DNA from: Serratia proteamaculans_D
GTDB taxonomy: Bacteria; Pseudomonadota; Gammaproteobacteria; Enterobacterales; Enterobacteriaceae
NCBI RefSeq assembly: GCF_049959315.1
Contig: NZ_CP188201.1
Reading direction: 5' to 3' (one strand)
DNA: 64,000 nt
This document shows positions 37,179-46,837 of this stretch, one piece after another; positions within the stretch are counted from its first letter, which is position 1; each line of letters starts with the position of its first letter. The translations under genes were made by a program, and so were the position numbers. The notes under the pieces were generated by a model, which was not told where the DNA came from, ran no database searches, and was given only the letters and a program-made list of their open reading frames with translations.

Positions 37179-38165
37179 ATGAAATACTGGATGCCCGGAT
37201 TTATCGCCCTGATGGCGATACCGGCCGCGCAGGCGGCGAATTATCGCTTGGTCTACTCCCCCAGCCAGAAGCTGGAAGTGTTTATCGACGATGTCAAAAA
37301 CAGCCAGCCGGCAAGTTGGTGCGGCAAAACCATCCCGCTGCGCATCGTTTCGGCACAGAGCAAAGATCCCGCAGTCCTGGACGACTTCCTGCCACGGGTT
37401 GGCAATCTGTTGGCCAAGCAGTGTGCCAAAGCCAGCCAACTCCCCTGGACCCTGACCGACAAACGTGGTGAAAAACTGGCGTCCGGCGAAGCCAGCAAGG
37501 CACGGGGCTGGAAGCCGGTACACAAACAACAGGCCGTCGAACCGGTAGAACCCCCAGCGCCGGTGATCCCCGCCGCCGTGGCGGTCACCTCGCCGCAGGC
37601 AGACAGCGCACCGGTACCAAAGTTTGACCTGCCACAGGGCTGCCATTTCCGTACCTACTGGAGCGAAGAAGCCAACGGCAGCGCGCTGTTTATCCCGAGT
37701 GGCGACGCACTGCGTTGTGGTGACGACGGCTGGTTAAACGGCAGCAGCAGCGTAACGCTACAGCAAGATGGCAAAACCGCCTCGCCGGCATTGTCGTTCT
37801 ATCAAGGTTATCCGCTGGTGAAAATCAACGTTGGCGAGCGCCCCTTGAGCGTGATCAGCGCCAACGTGCAGCGGCTGGTACTCGGTGCCAACCCGCAGGC
37901 ACCAGGCAGTTTCGCGCTGTTACCTTTTGCCCCGCAGCTTCACGCCTGGTCATTTAACGGCGAAGTGATCGTCGAAATGCCGCGTGAAGAAGCCGCAGAC
38001 ACCGCCAAAGTCAAACAACGTATTGAGCAGGCCCAGCGCGCCTGGCAGCCACTGCTTGCCAGCCCGGCCACGCCGCTGAACTTCAAGCTGGTGGAAAAGC
38101 TGGCCGAGGACCGCCTTGACCCTGCCAGTGGCAGCTACCTGTCGGTAAACAACGCCACTCACTGA
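37179..38165 (+). CDS. T6SS-associated periplasmic protein of uncertain function
   Basis: A 328-residue protein with a clear signal peptide (MKYWMPGFIALMAIPAAQA, cleavage near 19), an N-terminal domain with two cysteines, a Pro/Val-rich linker (about 115-148) and a C-terminal beta-rich region. It lies between pppA and tagJ. Position and topology fit a periplasmic regulator that signals to the membrane kinase PpkA, as RtkS does in S. marcescens. I cannot verify that it is RtkS from sequence alone. Confidence 0.75.
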   Translation: MKYWMPGFIALMAIPAAQAANYRLVYSPSQKLEVFIDDVKNSQPASWCGKTIPLRIVSAQSKDPAVLDDFLPRVGNLLAKQCAKASQLPWTLTDKRGEKLASGEASKARGWKPVHKQQAVEPVEPPAPVIPAAVAVTSPQADSAPVPKFDLPQGCHFRTYWSEEANGSALFIPSGDALRCGDDGWLNGSSSVTLQQDGKTASPALSFYQGYPLVKINVGERPLSVISANVQRLVLGANPQAPGSFALLPFAPQLHAWSFNGEVIVEMPREEAADTAKVKQRIEQAQRAWQPLLASPATPLNFKLVEKLAEDRLDPASGSYLSVNNATH

Positions 38166-38182
38166 TTATTAAGGAAAGCCCT

Positions 38183-38998
38183 GTGAAATCATTAACAAAC
38201 ATGTTGCAAGGCGGCTCGGTCAGCGCCGCTATCGGCGCAGTGGAAAATGAGATCAAAGCGCGTCCGGCGGATGCCGATCTGCGTGCCGCGCTGGTACAAC
38301 TGCTGTGTCTGAGCGGCAACTGGCAGCGCGCCAATGCGCAGCTGAAATCCTGGCAGGCATTGAAGCCCATCGCCCAGCCCACCACGTTGCTGTTAATGCA
38401 ATCGGTCAACGCGGAACTGCAGCGTCAGGCAGTGTTTGCCGGCGAGGCCGCCCCCGCGCTGCTGCAACAAAGTCAGCCCTGGTTGCAACCCATGATCCAG
38501 GCGTTGCGTCACGATGCCCTGGGCGAAACCGAACAGGCGCAGGCATTGCGCGACGACGCGCTGGAAGCGGCACCGGCCAGTGCCGGGCAACTGACCCTGG
38601 CTGAACAGCCACAGCCCGTGGCGTTTGATTGGCTGACCGACGGTGATGGTCGTCTCGGCCCGGTTTGCGAACTGGCATTGAACGGCACCTATTACTGGCT
38701 GCCGTTCGCCGACATCGCGGAAATTCAGTTCCAGGCCCCACAAAGCGCCGTTGATCTGGTGTGGAGCCACGCACTGGTGCGACTGAACGACGGTCGCGAG
38801 CAGGTCTGCCAACTGCCCGCCCGCTATCCCCTGAACGCAGACAGTGACGATGCGCTGTTGCTCGGCAAACGTACCGAATGGCAAGCTCTGGGCGAAGGTC
38901 CGCACTACGCCGGACAGGGTCTGAAAACCTGGCTGAGCGAGAACGATGAGTTCCCGCTACACAGCCTGCGCCACCTGAGTTTTAACGCGAGCGCCTGA
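38183..38998 (+). CDS. tagJ: T6SS accessory protein TagJ (ImpE/SciE)
   Basis: A 271-residue ImpE-family protein: an N-terminal TPR-like helical part (GGSVSAAIGAVENEIKARPADADLRAALVQLLCLSGNWQRANAQL) and a C-terminal ImpE domain (FDWLTDGDGRLGPVCEL, YYWLPFADIAEIQF, LPARYP). In HSI-I-like systems this protein binds the TssB N-terminus and modulates ClpV-dependent sheath recycling. It is followed 2 bases later by tssE. Confidence 0.93.
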   Translation: MKSLTNMLQGGSVSAAIGAVENEIKARPADADLRAALVQLLCLSGNWQRANAQLKSWQALKPIAQPTTLLLMQSVNAELQRQAVFAGEAAPALLQQSQPWLQPMIQALRHDALGETEQAQALRDDALEAAPASAGQLTLAEQPQPVAFDWLTDGDGRLGPVCELALNGTYYWLPFADIAEIQFQAPQSAVDLVWSHALVRLNDGREQVCQLPARYPLNADSDDALLLGKRTEWQALGEGPHYAGQGLKTWLSENDEFPLHSLRHLSFNASA

Positions 38999-39000
38999 CG

Positions 39001-39576
39001 ATGAACAGCAAGCGGCCAACCCAACATGATGATGGTGACCTGCGCCGTCAGGGCTATCGCTCCCGCCAGGACAGCGAACGTCTGACCTCGCGCGACAAAA
39101 TGCAGCCGGTGCTGCTGGACATGCTGACCGACGACGAACCGCAGAAAAAAAAGGAAGCTCAGGTGCGCAACCTGGTCTCGCACAGCGAACTGCGCCGCCG
39201 GGTGCTGCGCGACCTGCAGTGGCTGTTTAACTGCGTGAACAGCGAGTCCAGTCTCGATTTGGGCGATTTTCCGCAGGTACGGCGTTCAACCCTCAACTAC
39301 GGCATCGCCTCGCTGGCCGGCAAACGCATGTCGGATATCGAATGGCAGGATATTCAGTTGGCTTTAACCGAATCCATCCTCAATTTCGAACCGCGCATCC
39401 TGCCCGAAGGGCTGCAGGTGCGCTGCATTTCGGACACCGGCTCGCTGGAGCTGCACAACGTATTGTCGATTGAAATCAAGGGACGCCTGTGGTGCGTGCC
39501 CTATCCGCTGGAGTTTCTGTTCCGTACCGACGTGGACCTGGAAAACGGCCACTTCGATCTGAAAGACATAGGGTAA
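39001..39576 (+). CDS. tssE: T6SS baseplate wedge protein TssE (gp25-like)
   Basis: TssE resembles phage T4 gp25 and nucleates the sheath on the baseplate. The 191-residue frame has the gp25 core with YGIASLAG near 100-107 and the conserved ILNFEPRIL (EPR) motif, plus a charged N-terminal extension of about 60 residues. The tssE-tssF-tssG order that follows is the standard wedge module. Confidence 0.95.
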   Translation: MNSKRPTQHDDGDLRRQGYRSRQDSERLTSRDKMQPVLLDMLTDDEPQKKKEAQVRNLVSHSELRRRVLRDLQWLFNCVNSESSLDLGDFPQVRRSTLNYGIASLAGKRMSDIEWQDIQLALTESILNFEPRILPEGLQVRCISDTGSLELHNVLSIEIKGRLWCVPYPLEFLFRTDVDLENGHFDLKDIG

Positions 39577-39580
39577 GCCG

Positions 39581-41467
39581 ATGGACAGTAAACTTTTAGA
39601 CTATTACAACCGCGAGCTGGCCTATCTGCGTGAGATGGGCGCAGAGTTCGCCGAGCAGTATCCCAAAGTGGCAGGCCGCCTTGGCATGCGCGGTATCGAC
39701 GTAGCGGATCCTTATATCGAGCGTTTGATGGAAGGCTTCGCCTTTCTCACCTCGCGCGTACAGCTGAAGATGGACGCGGAGTTTCCGCGTTTCTCCCAGC
39801 GTCTGCTGGAGATTATCTACCCCAACTATCTGTCGCCAACGCCATCGATGGCGATTGCCGAGCTGCAACCCGACAGCAACAAGGGCGACATCAGCAACGG
39901 CTTTGTCGTGCCGCGCGGCACCATGATGGACAGCCAGTCGTTGAAAAAGAGTGGCATCACCTGCAGCTACACCACCGCGCACGACGTCACGCTGCAGCCG
40001 GTGCGGCTGAAAAGCGTCGAGCTGGGCGGCATTCCGGCCGATATTCCGTTGGCCAGCCTGGGGTTGCAACAAAGTGGCTGCGTCAGCGCGCTGCGCATCC
40101 GGCTGGAGTGCTATGACAGCGTCACGCTCAACAACCTGCAGTTGGACCAGTTGATGTTTTATCTCTCCGGCCCGGACTTGCAGGCACAGCAACTGCTGGA
40201 ACTGCTGATGCAGCACAGCGTCGGGCTGATTTGCCAGACGGTAGAGGCGCAACCGCAGCGGCGGGTGCTGGCACTGGACGGGTTGCGGCAGGAAGGCTTT
40301 GCCGCCGATCAGGCGCTGCTGCCGAACGATCTGCGCAATTTTGAAGGCTATCGCCTGCTGCAGGAATATTTTGCCTTCCCTGCACGCTTCCAGTTCTTCA
40401 GCGTCAATGGCATACGCCCGCTGTTGCAAAGCGTACGCGAAGGCAAAAAAACGCTGCGGCAGTTTGAGATCCTGGTGCTGCTTGACCGCCAGGATGCGGC
40501 GCTGGAACGGGTAATCGACGTCGCCCATTTGGCGTTGCACTGCACGCCGGTGATCAATCTGTTCCCGAAAGTCGCCGAACGCATCACGGTCAGCGAAAAA
40601 AGCCATGAATATCATCTGGTGGTCGATAACATTCGTCCGCTTGATTATGAAGTGTTCTCGGTACAGCGGCTCGGTGGCAGCGCCAGCGAAAAACGCTATG
40701 AGCAGGAATTCCGGCCGTTTTACAGCACCCTAAGCGCGGATGACGGCAACTACGGCGCCTACTTTTCACTGCGGCGCGAGCAGCGCACGTTGTCCGAACA
40801 CGCCCGTCGCTACGGCACCCGCACCGGTTATGTCGGCTCGGAAGTGTTCGTCTCGCTGGTGGATGAACGGCAATCGCCGTGGCACAGCGACCTGAAATAC
40901 CTTACCGCCGACGTACTGTGCACCAGCCGCGATCTGCCGCTGATGCTGTTACAGCAGGATCAGGGCAATTTCGTGATGCCGGACTCGATCCCGATCAAAC
41001 AGGTGTCGCTGAAAAAAGGCCCGACGCCGCCGCGTCCGGCGCTGGCCGAAGGAATGATCACCTGGCGGCTGATCAGCCAACTGCAATTGAACTACCTCAG
41101 CATGATGGACGGCGACCCGGAACAGGGGGCTGCCAGCCTGCGTCAGCTGCTCGGCCTGTATGGCAACCTGAGCGAGCCGGCGATCACCAAGCAGATCCAG
41201 GGCGTGCGCCACTGTAACCTGCGCCCGGTATACCGCCGGGTGCCCGAGCCGGGGCCGATCGTGTTTGCCCGCGGTATCGCCATCGATCTGACCGTCGATG
41301 AACAGTCGTTCTCCGGCAGCAGCCCCTACCTGCTGGGGAGCGTACTGGAGCGTTTGTTCTCCCGACTGGTAGCGATGAACACCTTTACCGAGATGACGCT
41401 TTCCAGCCAGCAACGCGGTGAAATTGCCCACTGGCAGGCGCGGATGGGCAAAAGGACGCTGATATGA
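39581..41467 (+). CDS. tssF: T6SS baseplate wedge protein TssF
   Basis: TssF forms the wedge with TssE and TssG. The 628-residue frame starts with the typical LLDYYNRELAYLREMGAEFAEQYPKVAGRLG and contains ERLMEGFAFLTSRVQLKMDAEFPRF and LEIIYPNYLSPTPSM. It lies 4 bases after tssE and overlaps tssG by 4 bases (ATGA), so the wedge proteins are made in fixed ratio. Confidence 0.97.
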   Translation: MDSKLLDYYNRELAYLREMGAEFAEQYPKVAGRLGMRGIDVADPYIERLMEGFAFLTSRVQLKMDAEFPRFSQRLLEIIYPNYLSPTPSMAIAELQPDSNKGDISNGFVVPRGTMMDSQSLKKSGITCSYTTAHDVTLQPVRLKSVELGGIPADIPLASLGLQQSGCVSALRIRLECYDSVTLNNLQLDQLMFYLSGPDLQAQQLLELLMQHSVGLICQTVEAQPQRRVLALDGLRQEGFAADQALLPNDLRNFEGYRLLQEYFAFPARFQFFSVNGIRPLLQSVREGKKTLRQFEILVLLDRQDAALERVIDVAHLALHCTPVINLFPKVAERITVSEKSHEYHLVVDNIRPLDYEVFSVQRLGGSASEKRYEQEFRPFYSTLSADDGNYGAYFSLRREQRTLSEHARRYGTRTGYVGSEVFVSLVDERQSPWHSDLKYLTADVLCTSRDLPLMLLQQDQGNFVMPDSIPIKQVSLKKGPTPPRPALAEGMITWRLISQLQLNYLSMMDGDPEQGAASLRQLLGLYGNLSEPAITKQIQGVRHCNLRPVYRRVPEPGPIVFARGIAIDLTVDEQSFSGSSPYLLGSVLERLFSRLVAMNTFTEMTLSSQQRGEIAHWQARMGKRTLI

Positions 41468-42537
41468 GCGCCCTCCACGCCGAGGCGGAACTGACGGCAC
41501 CGCCACAGATTAATGCCTTGCACCGCCTGCCGGAGGATTTCTGGCTGCGGCTCCGTAATGCACCTTATAAGCACGATTTATTTCAGCTGTTGCGCCGCCT
41601 GGACGCCCAGGGTGGGCAGGCTTACCTGCTGGGTCGTGCCCCCCTGCCACGCCATGAAATGCTGCGGCTGGGGCAAGAACCTTCACTGTCGTTCGCACCA
41701 TCGACGCTGGCACAGGTCAGCCCACGGCCGCAAAGCCCGCTGCACGACGTTTCGATTTTCAGCTTTGGGCTGTTTGGCCCCAACGGGCCGCTGCCGCTGC
41801 ACCTGACCGAATATGTGCGTGAACGGGTCTATCATCACCAGGACACCACCCTGCTGGCCTTTGCCAACCTGTTTCACCACCGGCTGACGCTGCTGTTTTA
41901 CCGCGCCTGGGCCGATGCACAACCCACGGTATCGCTGGATCGGCAGGATAACCGGCGTTTCGACCAATACCTTTCCAGCCTGATTGGCATCGGCCAACCG
42001 GCGCAGCAGCAGCGCGACAGCATCAATGCCCATGCCAAGCATTTTATGGCCGGTCATCTGATTCGCCACAGCCGTGACCCGGAAGGCCTAAGCAAAATCT
42101 TGCAGCAGTACTTCAAGGTGCCGGTGCGCATTGTGGAAAACGTCCCGCACTGGCTGCGGGTAGAACCACGCGAGCAGGCACGCCTCAAAGCAGGTCGCGG
42201 CGCTCCCCGGCTCGGTGAATCTTCGTTCCTCGGGATTGCAGTGCGCGATATTCAGCATAAGTTCCGCATCGAACTGGGGCCAATGTCGCAACAAAACTAT
42301 GAAGACTTCCTGCCCGGAGCCGAACTGTGCCGGCAGTTGCGCGACTGGGTGCGCCAGTATCTGGGCATTGAGTTTGTCTGGGAGGTACGGCTGATCCTGG
42401 CGAAGGATCAGCTCAGCGGCACCCAACTCGGCGGTACCCAGCGCCTGGGATTAAGCAGTTGGCTGGAAGACGCCCGTCACCAACGCGACCTCGACGATCT
42501 GATCTTCAGCCCCGAACCGCTGGAAAACCCGTTCTGA
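41464..42537 (+). CDS. tssG: T6SS baseplate wedge protein TssG
   Basis: TssG completes the baseplate wedge and contacts TssK. The 357-residue frame has the family features FFQLLRRLDAQGG-like start, SIFSFGLFGPNGPLPLHLTEYVRERV, LANLFHHRLTLLFYRAW and the GCR-type C-terminal block ending DDLIFSPE. It overlaps tssF and is followed after 57 bases by clpV. Confidence 0.96.
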   Translation: MSALHAEAELTAPPQINALHRLPEDFWLRLRNAPYKHDLFQLLRRLDAQGGQAYLLGRAPLPRHEMLRLGQEPSLSFAPSTLAQVSPRPQSPLHDVSIFSFGLFGPNGPLPLHLTEYVRERVYHHQDTTLLAFANLFHHRLTLLFYRAWADAQPTVSLDRQDNRRFDQYLSSLIGIGQPAQQQRDSINAHAKHFMAGHLIRHSRDPEGLSKILQQYFKVPVRIVENVPHWLRVEPREQARLKAGRGAPRLGESSFLGIAVRDIQHKFRIELGPMSQQNYEDFLPGAELCRQLRDWVRQYLGIEFVWEVRLILAKDQLSGTQLGGTQRLGLSSWLEDARHQRDLDDLIFSPEPLENPF

Positions 42538-42594
42538 CTATTATTTTGGCCGGAGCCGCACAGCGCTCCGCCACTCTGAGACCTGAGGAAAACC

Positions 42595-45258
42595 ATGTCT
42601 GAAATCAGCCGCTCGGTATTATTTGGCAAACTCGATAGCCTGTTATTCACCTCTCTGGAAAGTGCGACGGCGTTTTGCAAGCTGCGCGGTAACCCCTACG
42701 TTGAGCTGGCGCACTGGCTGCATCAACTGATGCAGGCACCGGAGGCCGACCTGCAACAGGTGATCCGCCACTTTGCACTGGATGAGGGGCAACTGGCGCG
42801 CGATATCGTCGAGGCGCTCGATCGTTTGCCGCGCGGTGCCAGCGCAATTTCCGATCTGTCCGAACATATCGACAGTGCGGTGGAGCGGGCCTGGGTTTAT
42901 GGCTCGCTGAAATTCGGTGCTTCGCAGATCCGCGGTGGTCATCTGCTGCTCGGCATCCTGAAAACCTACAGCCTGCGCCATCTGCTGAAAGCCATCTCCC
43001 CCCAGTTTGATCGCATCAACGCCGACCTGCTGATGGAGCAATTTGCCACCATCACCGCCCACTCGGCGGAAAACAGCCTGACACCTAGCGCCCAGGCCGA
43101 CACCACGCCGACGGCAGCGCAGACCGGCGGCAGCGTGCTGGCGCAATATGCTCAGGACCTGACGGCCAAGGCGCGCAACGGCGAAATTGACCCGGTGACC
43201 GGGCGTGACGAAGAAATCCGCCAGATTGTCGATATTCTGATGCGTCGCCGCCAGAACAACCCGCTGCTGACCGGTGAGGCCGGGGTCGGCAAAACCGCCG
43301 TGGTCGAAGGCCTGGCGCTGCGTATCGTGGCCGGTGACGTGCCGCCACAACTGCGCGACGTCCAGCTGTATCTGCTGGATATCGGTATGCTGCAGGCCGG
43401 GGCCGGGGTGAAGGGCGAGTTCGAAAAACGCCTGCAGACGGTGATTGACGAAGTTCAATCCAGCCCCACCCCGATCATATTGTTTATCGATGAGATCCAT
43501 ACGCTGATTGGCGCCGGTGGCGCACAGGGCACCGGCGATGCCGCCAACCTGTTGAAACCGGCGCTGGCTCGCGGCCAATTACGTACCGTCGGGGCCACGA
43601 CCTGGTCGGAATACAAAAAATACATTGAGAAAGATCCGGCGCTGACCCGCCGTTTCCAGGTGGTGCAGGTGCATGAACCGAGCGAAGACAAAGCGCTGCT
43701 GATGCTGCGCAGCACCGTCAGTCCGCTGGAACAACACCACCGCGTGCTGCTGCTCGATGAGGCGGTCGATGCCGCCGTGCGCCTGTCGCATCGCTACATC
43801 CCGGCACGCCAGTTGCCGGACAAGGCCGTGGCGCTGCTGGACACCGCCTGCGCCCGCGTGGCGGTCAGCCAACATGCCGAGCCAGCCCAGGTGGAAGACT
43901 GCCGCCACCGCATTGAAGCCTTGCAGATTGAACTGGATATCGCCCAGCGCGAAGCCAAGGTCAGCATCGGCAATCCGCAGCGCCCACAGGATCTCGAGGC
44001 TCAGTTGGCACTGTTGCAACAGCAACTCGAACAGCTCACTGCCCGCTGGCAGGAGGAGTTGGCGCTGATCCAACAGATTATCGACCTGCGCGCCCAGTTG
44101 CATCGGGAAGATATTGAGGTTGAGCCGACTGACGAAGCCACAGAGGAACCACAGCCCGTGCCTTCAGCTGATGAACTGCGCGCGCAATTGGCGCAGTTGC
44201 AGCAACAGCTTGGCGAACTGCAGGGCGAGGCCCCGCTGATTTTCGCCGCCGTCGATGCCAACGTGGTAGCCGCGGTGGTGTCCGACTGGACCGGCATCCC
44301 GCTGGGGCGCATGGTGAAAAACGAGATCGACGCGGTACTGCAACTGGCGGATACGCTGAACCAGCGGGTTATCGGCCAACGGCATGCACTGGATCTGATC
44401 GCCCGCCGGGTACGCACTTCACGCGCACGGCTGGACGATCCGAACAAGCCGGTCGGGGTCTTCCTGTTGGCAGGCCCTTCCGGCGTCGGGAAAACCGAAA
44501 CCGCGCTGGCGCTGGCGGAAACGCTGTACGGCGGCGAGCAGAACGTGATTACCATCAACATGAGCGAGTTCCAGGAGTCGCATACCGTTTCAACCCTGAA
44601 AGGTGCCCCTCCCGGCTATGTGGGTTACGGCGAGGGTGGCGTGCTGACCGAAGCGGTGCGCCGCCGCCCTTACAGCGTGGTACTGCTGGATGAAATAGAA
44701 AAAGCCCACCCGGACGTGCACGAGATCTTCTTCCAGGTGTTCGACAAAGGCTGGATGGAAGACGGCGAAGGCCGCCACATCGATTTCCGTAACACCATCA
44801 TTATTCTGACCTCTAACGTCGGCACCGATCTGATCGCCGGGTTGTGCAGCGATGCGGACCTGATGCCGGAGCCGGAGGCACTGAGCGGCGCCCTGCGCGA
44901 ACCGCTGCTGTCGGTATTCCCGGCGGCGCTGCTTGGCCGTTTGCTGGTTGTGCCTTACTACCCGCTGACCGACGCCACGCTGGGCAATATCGTGCGCCTG
45001 CAACTGGGACGAGTGCAGCGCCGACTGGCAGAGAACCACGATATCGTCTGTACCTTCGACGACGCGGTGATCGAACAAATCGTCAGCCGCTGCACCGAGG
45101 TGGAGTCGGGTGGCCGCATGGTCGACGCTATTTTGACCAACACCCTGCTGCCGCAGATCAGCCACACCTTACTGACCGGCAGCGCCAACGATCAGCGCTA
45201 TCGCCAACTGCATATCGCGCTGCAGCAAAACGAATTTATTTGTCAATTTCAGGCATAA
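42595..45258 (+). CDS. clpV: T6SS sheath-recycling ATPase ClpV (TssH)
   Basis: ClpV unfolds contracted TssBC sheath. The 887-residue protein has the N-domain (about 1-150), first AAA+ module with Walker A GEAGVGKT and Walker B IILFIDEIH, a coiled-coil middle region (Gln/Leu-rich, about 430-545) and second AAA+ module with GPSGVGKT and VVLLDEIE. It is of class ClpB-like length and intact. Confidence 0.98.
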   Translation: MSEISRSVLFGKLDSLLFTSLESATAFCKLRGNPYVELAHWLHQLMQAPEADLQQVIRHFALDEGQLARDIVEALDRLPRGASAISDLSEHIDSAVERAWVYGSLKFGASQIRGGHLLLGILKTYSLRHLLKAISPQFDRINADLLMEQFATITAHSAENSLTPSAQADTTPTAAQTGGSVLAQYAQDLTAKARNGEIDPVTGRDEEIRQIVDILMRRRQNNPLLTGEAGVGKTAVVEGLALRIVAGDVPPQLRDVQLYLLDIGMLQAGAGVKGEFEKRLQTVIDEVQSSPTPIILFIDEIHTLIGAGGAQGTGDAANLLKPALARGQLRTVGATTWSEYKKYIEKDPALTRRFQVVQVHEPSEDKALLMLRSTVSPLEQHHRVLLLDEAVDAAVRLSHRYIPARQLPDKAVALLDTACARVAVSQHAEPAQVEDCRHRIEALQIELDIAQREAKVSIGNPQRPQDLEAQLALLQQQLEQLTARWQEELALIQQIIDLRAQLHREDIEVEPTDEATEEPQPVPSADELRAQLAQLQQQLGELQGEAPLIFAAVDANVVAAVVSDWTGIPLGRMVKNEIDAVLQLADTLNQRVIGQRHALDLIARRVRTSRARLDDPNKPVGVFLLAGPSGVGKTETALALAETLYGGEQNVITINMSEFQESHTVSTLKGAPPGYVGYGEGGVLTEAVRRRPYSVVLLDEIEKAHPDVHEIFFQVFDKGWMEDGEGRHIDFRNTIIILTSNVGTDLIAGLCSDADLMPEPEALSGALREPLLSVFPAALLGRLLVVPYYPLTDATLGNIVRLQLGRVQRRLAENHDIVCTFDDAVIEQIVSRCTEVESGGRMVDAILTNTLLPQISHTLLTGSANDQRYRQLHIALQQNEFICQFQA

Positions 45259-45306
45259 CGCCGCGGCCGCCGGTATGGCGGCCATTGTTCACAGAGAGTC
45301 ATCATT

Positions 45307-46752
45307 ATGTCGGGAACCGGGGTAAGCAAACCGAATTCAAACAGCCTGCCGATCGGCTATCGGTTCAATGAATTCGAGATCAAGGAAGCTATCGGCGAAG
45401 GCGGTTTCGGCATCGTCTACCGCGCCTACGATCATCAACTGGAACGTACCATCGCCATCAAAGAGTACATGCCGACCTCGCTGGCGATGCGCAATGACGA
45501 TCTGAGCATCGGGCTACGCGGCGAGCGTTTCAGCAAAACCTTCCAGGCCGGGTTAAACAGCTTTATTCAGGAAGCCCGCCTGCTGGCGCGTTTCTCACAC
45601 CCAGGGCTGCTGCACGTACTGCGCTTTTGGGAAGAGAACGGTACCGCCTACATGGGCACCCAGTTTTACAGCGGCACCACCCTGAAGAACCTGCAGGCGC
45701 AGCAGCCGGAGAAAATCGACGAGGCCTGGATCCGCAGGCTGTTGCCGCCGCTGTTCAGCGCCATCAACACCATCCATCAGGAAGGTTACCTGCACCGCGA
45801 CATTTCGCTGGATAACATTCAGATCCAGGAGAACCAGTTGCCGGTGCTGCTGGACTTCGGCTCAGCGCGCAAAGAGATCGGCAACCTGTCCGACGAAACG
45901 GAAATCATGCTCAAACCGGGCTTCGCACCGATTGAGCAATACACCGAGAACAGCGACGGTGAGCAAGGCCCCTGGACCGATATTTACGCTCTGGGCGCCG
46001 TGCTGCATACGCTGATCGTCGGTTCACCGCCGCCGGTCAGCGTGGTGCGCAGCATCGAGGACAGCTATCAACCGCTGACCGAGCGTCGCCCGGCGGGCTA
46101 TTCACTGGAACTGCTGCGCACTATCGACCATGCGCTGGCGTTGAAACCGGAAGACCGGCCACAAACCATCGACGAAATGGCCGAACTGCTGCATCTGCCG
46201 ATTGCCGATGAAAACGAAATCATCAGCACCCCGGCCGCCGCACCGGAAAATCTGCTGGTAGCCACCAATCCGGCCGCCGGTGCCGCAGCGGCAGGCACCG
46301 TTACCGCGCACGGCATGAAGCTGACACGCCCGATGATAGCAGGTGCAGGCGTAGCGGCTTTGCTGGTGATCGGCGTCATCGCCTGGCTAAGCGGTGGCGA
46401 CAGTACCCCAGCCCCAATAGCGGCCAATACGCCAGAAAATGCAGCGGCGGATAACCCCGTAACACCGCCACCAAGCGCACCGCAGACGGCGGCCGAACAG
46501 CCGCCTGCAGCCCGGAGCACTCCGGCACCACCGCCGGTGGCACTGGTGTATTTCAAACTGCAACCCGGTGAGCAGGTCAGCCTGGACGGCAAGCCCCAGC
46601 AGGTGACCCCAGGCGACAACGGCTTTGCCCGCCTGAATTTGGCACCGGGCAGCTATCAGCTGGAAATCCGCCATAACGATCAGTTACGCCGTCAGCAGCT
46701 CAGCATTGAGAACGCCGGCACCTGGCTGGTCAACCCGGTTGCAGCCGGCTAA
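45307..46752 (+). CDS. ppkA: T6SS Ser/Thr protein kinase PpkA
   Basis: PpkA phosphorylates Fha and triggers T6SS firing. The N-terminal kinase domain (about 20-295) has the glycine loop IGEGGFGIVY, catalytic lysine K52 (AIKEY), HRDISLDN with D165 and N170, and DFG D183. One membrane helix at about 343-362 leads to a Pro/Ala-rich stretch and a periplasmic PEGA-like domain of about 75 residues. The signal-sensing end is therefore periplasmic. It lies 48 bases after clpV. Confidence 0.95.
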   Translation: MSGTGVSKPNSNSLPIGYRFNEFEIKEAIGEGGFGIVYRAYDHQLERTIAIKEYMPTSLAMRNDDLSIGLRGERFSKTFQAGLNSFIQEARLLARFSHPGLLHVLRFWEENGTAYMGTQFYSGTTLKNLQAQQPEKIDEAWIRRLLPPLFSAINTIHQEGYLHRDISLDNIQIQENQLPVLLDFGSARKEIGNLSDETEIMLKPGFAPIEQYTENSDGEQGPWTDIYALGAVLHTLIVGSPPPVSVVRSIEDSYQPLTERRPAGYSLELLRTIDHALALKPEDRPQTIDEMAELLHLPIADENEIISTPAAAPENLLVATNPAAGAAAAGTVTAHGMKLTRPMIAGAGVAALLVIGVIAWLSGGDSTPAPIAANTPENAAADNPVTPPPSAPQTAAEQPPAARSTPAPPPVALVYFKLQPGEQVSLDGKPQQVTPGDNGFARLNLAPGSYQLEIRHNDQLRRQQLSIENAGTWLVNPVAAG

Positions 46753-46837
46753 CCCTCCGCTTATCCGGCCCGTCACCGCGGGCCTTCACCGTATTTTCAT
46801 GAGATTGACGCATGCGTCATTCACAGAGGACGTTCTC

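Noticed and set aside
39596..40615. 339-codon minus-strand frame inside tssF
   Set aside because: Shadow of tssF with Gln/Arg-rich low-information sequence.
46706..46837. N-terminal 44-residue extension of VgrG
   Set aside because: Overlaps the end of ppkA in another frame; the ATG at 46838 has a good ribosome-binding site and the family start.
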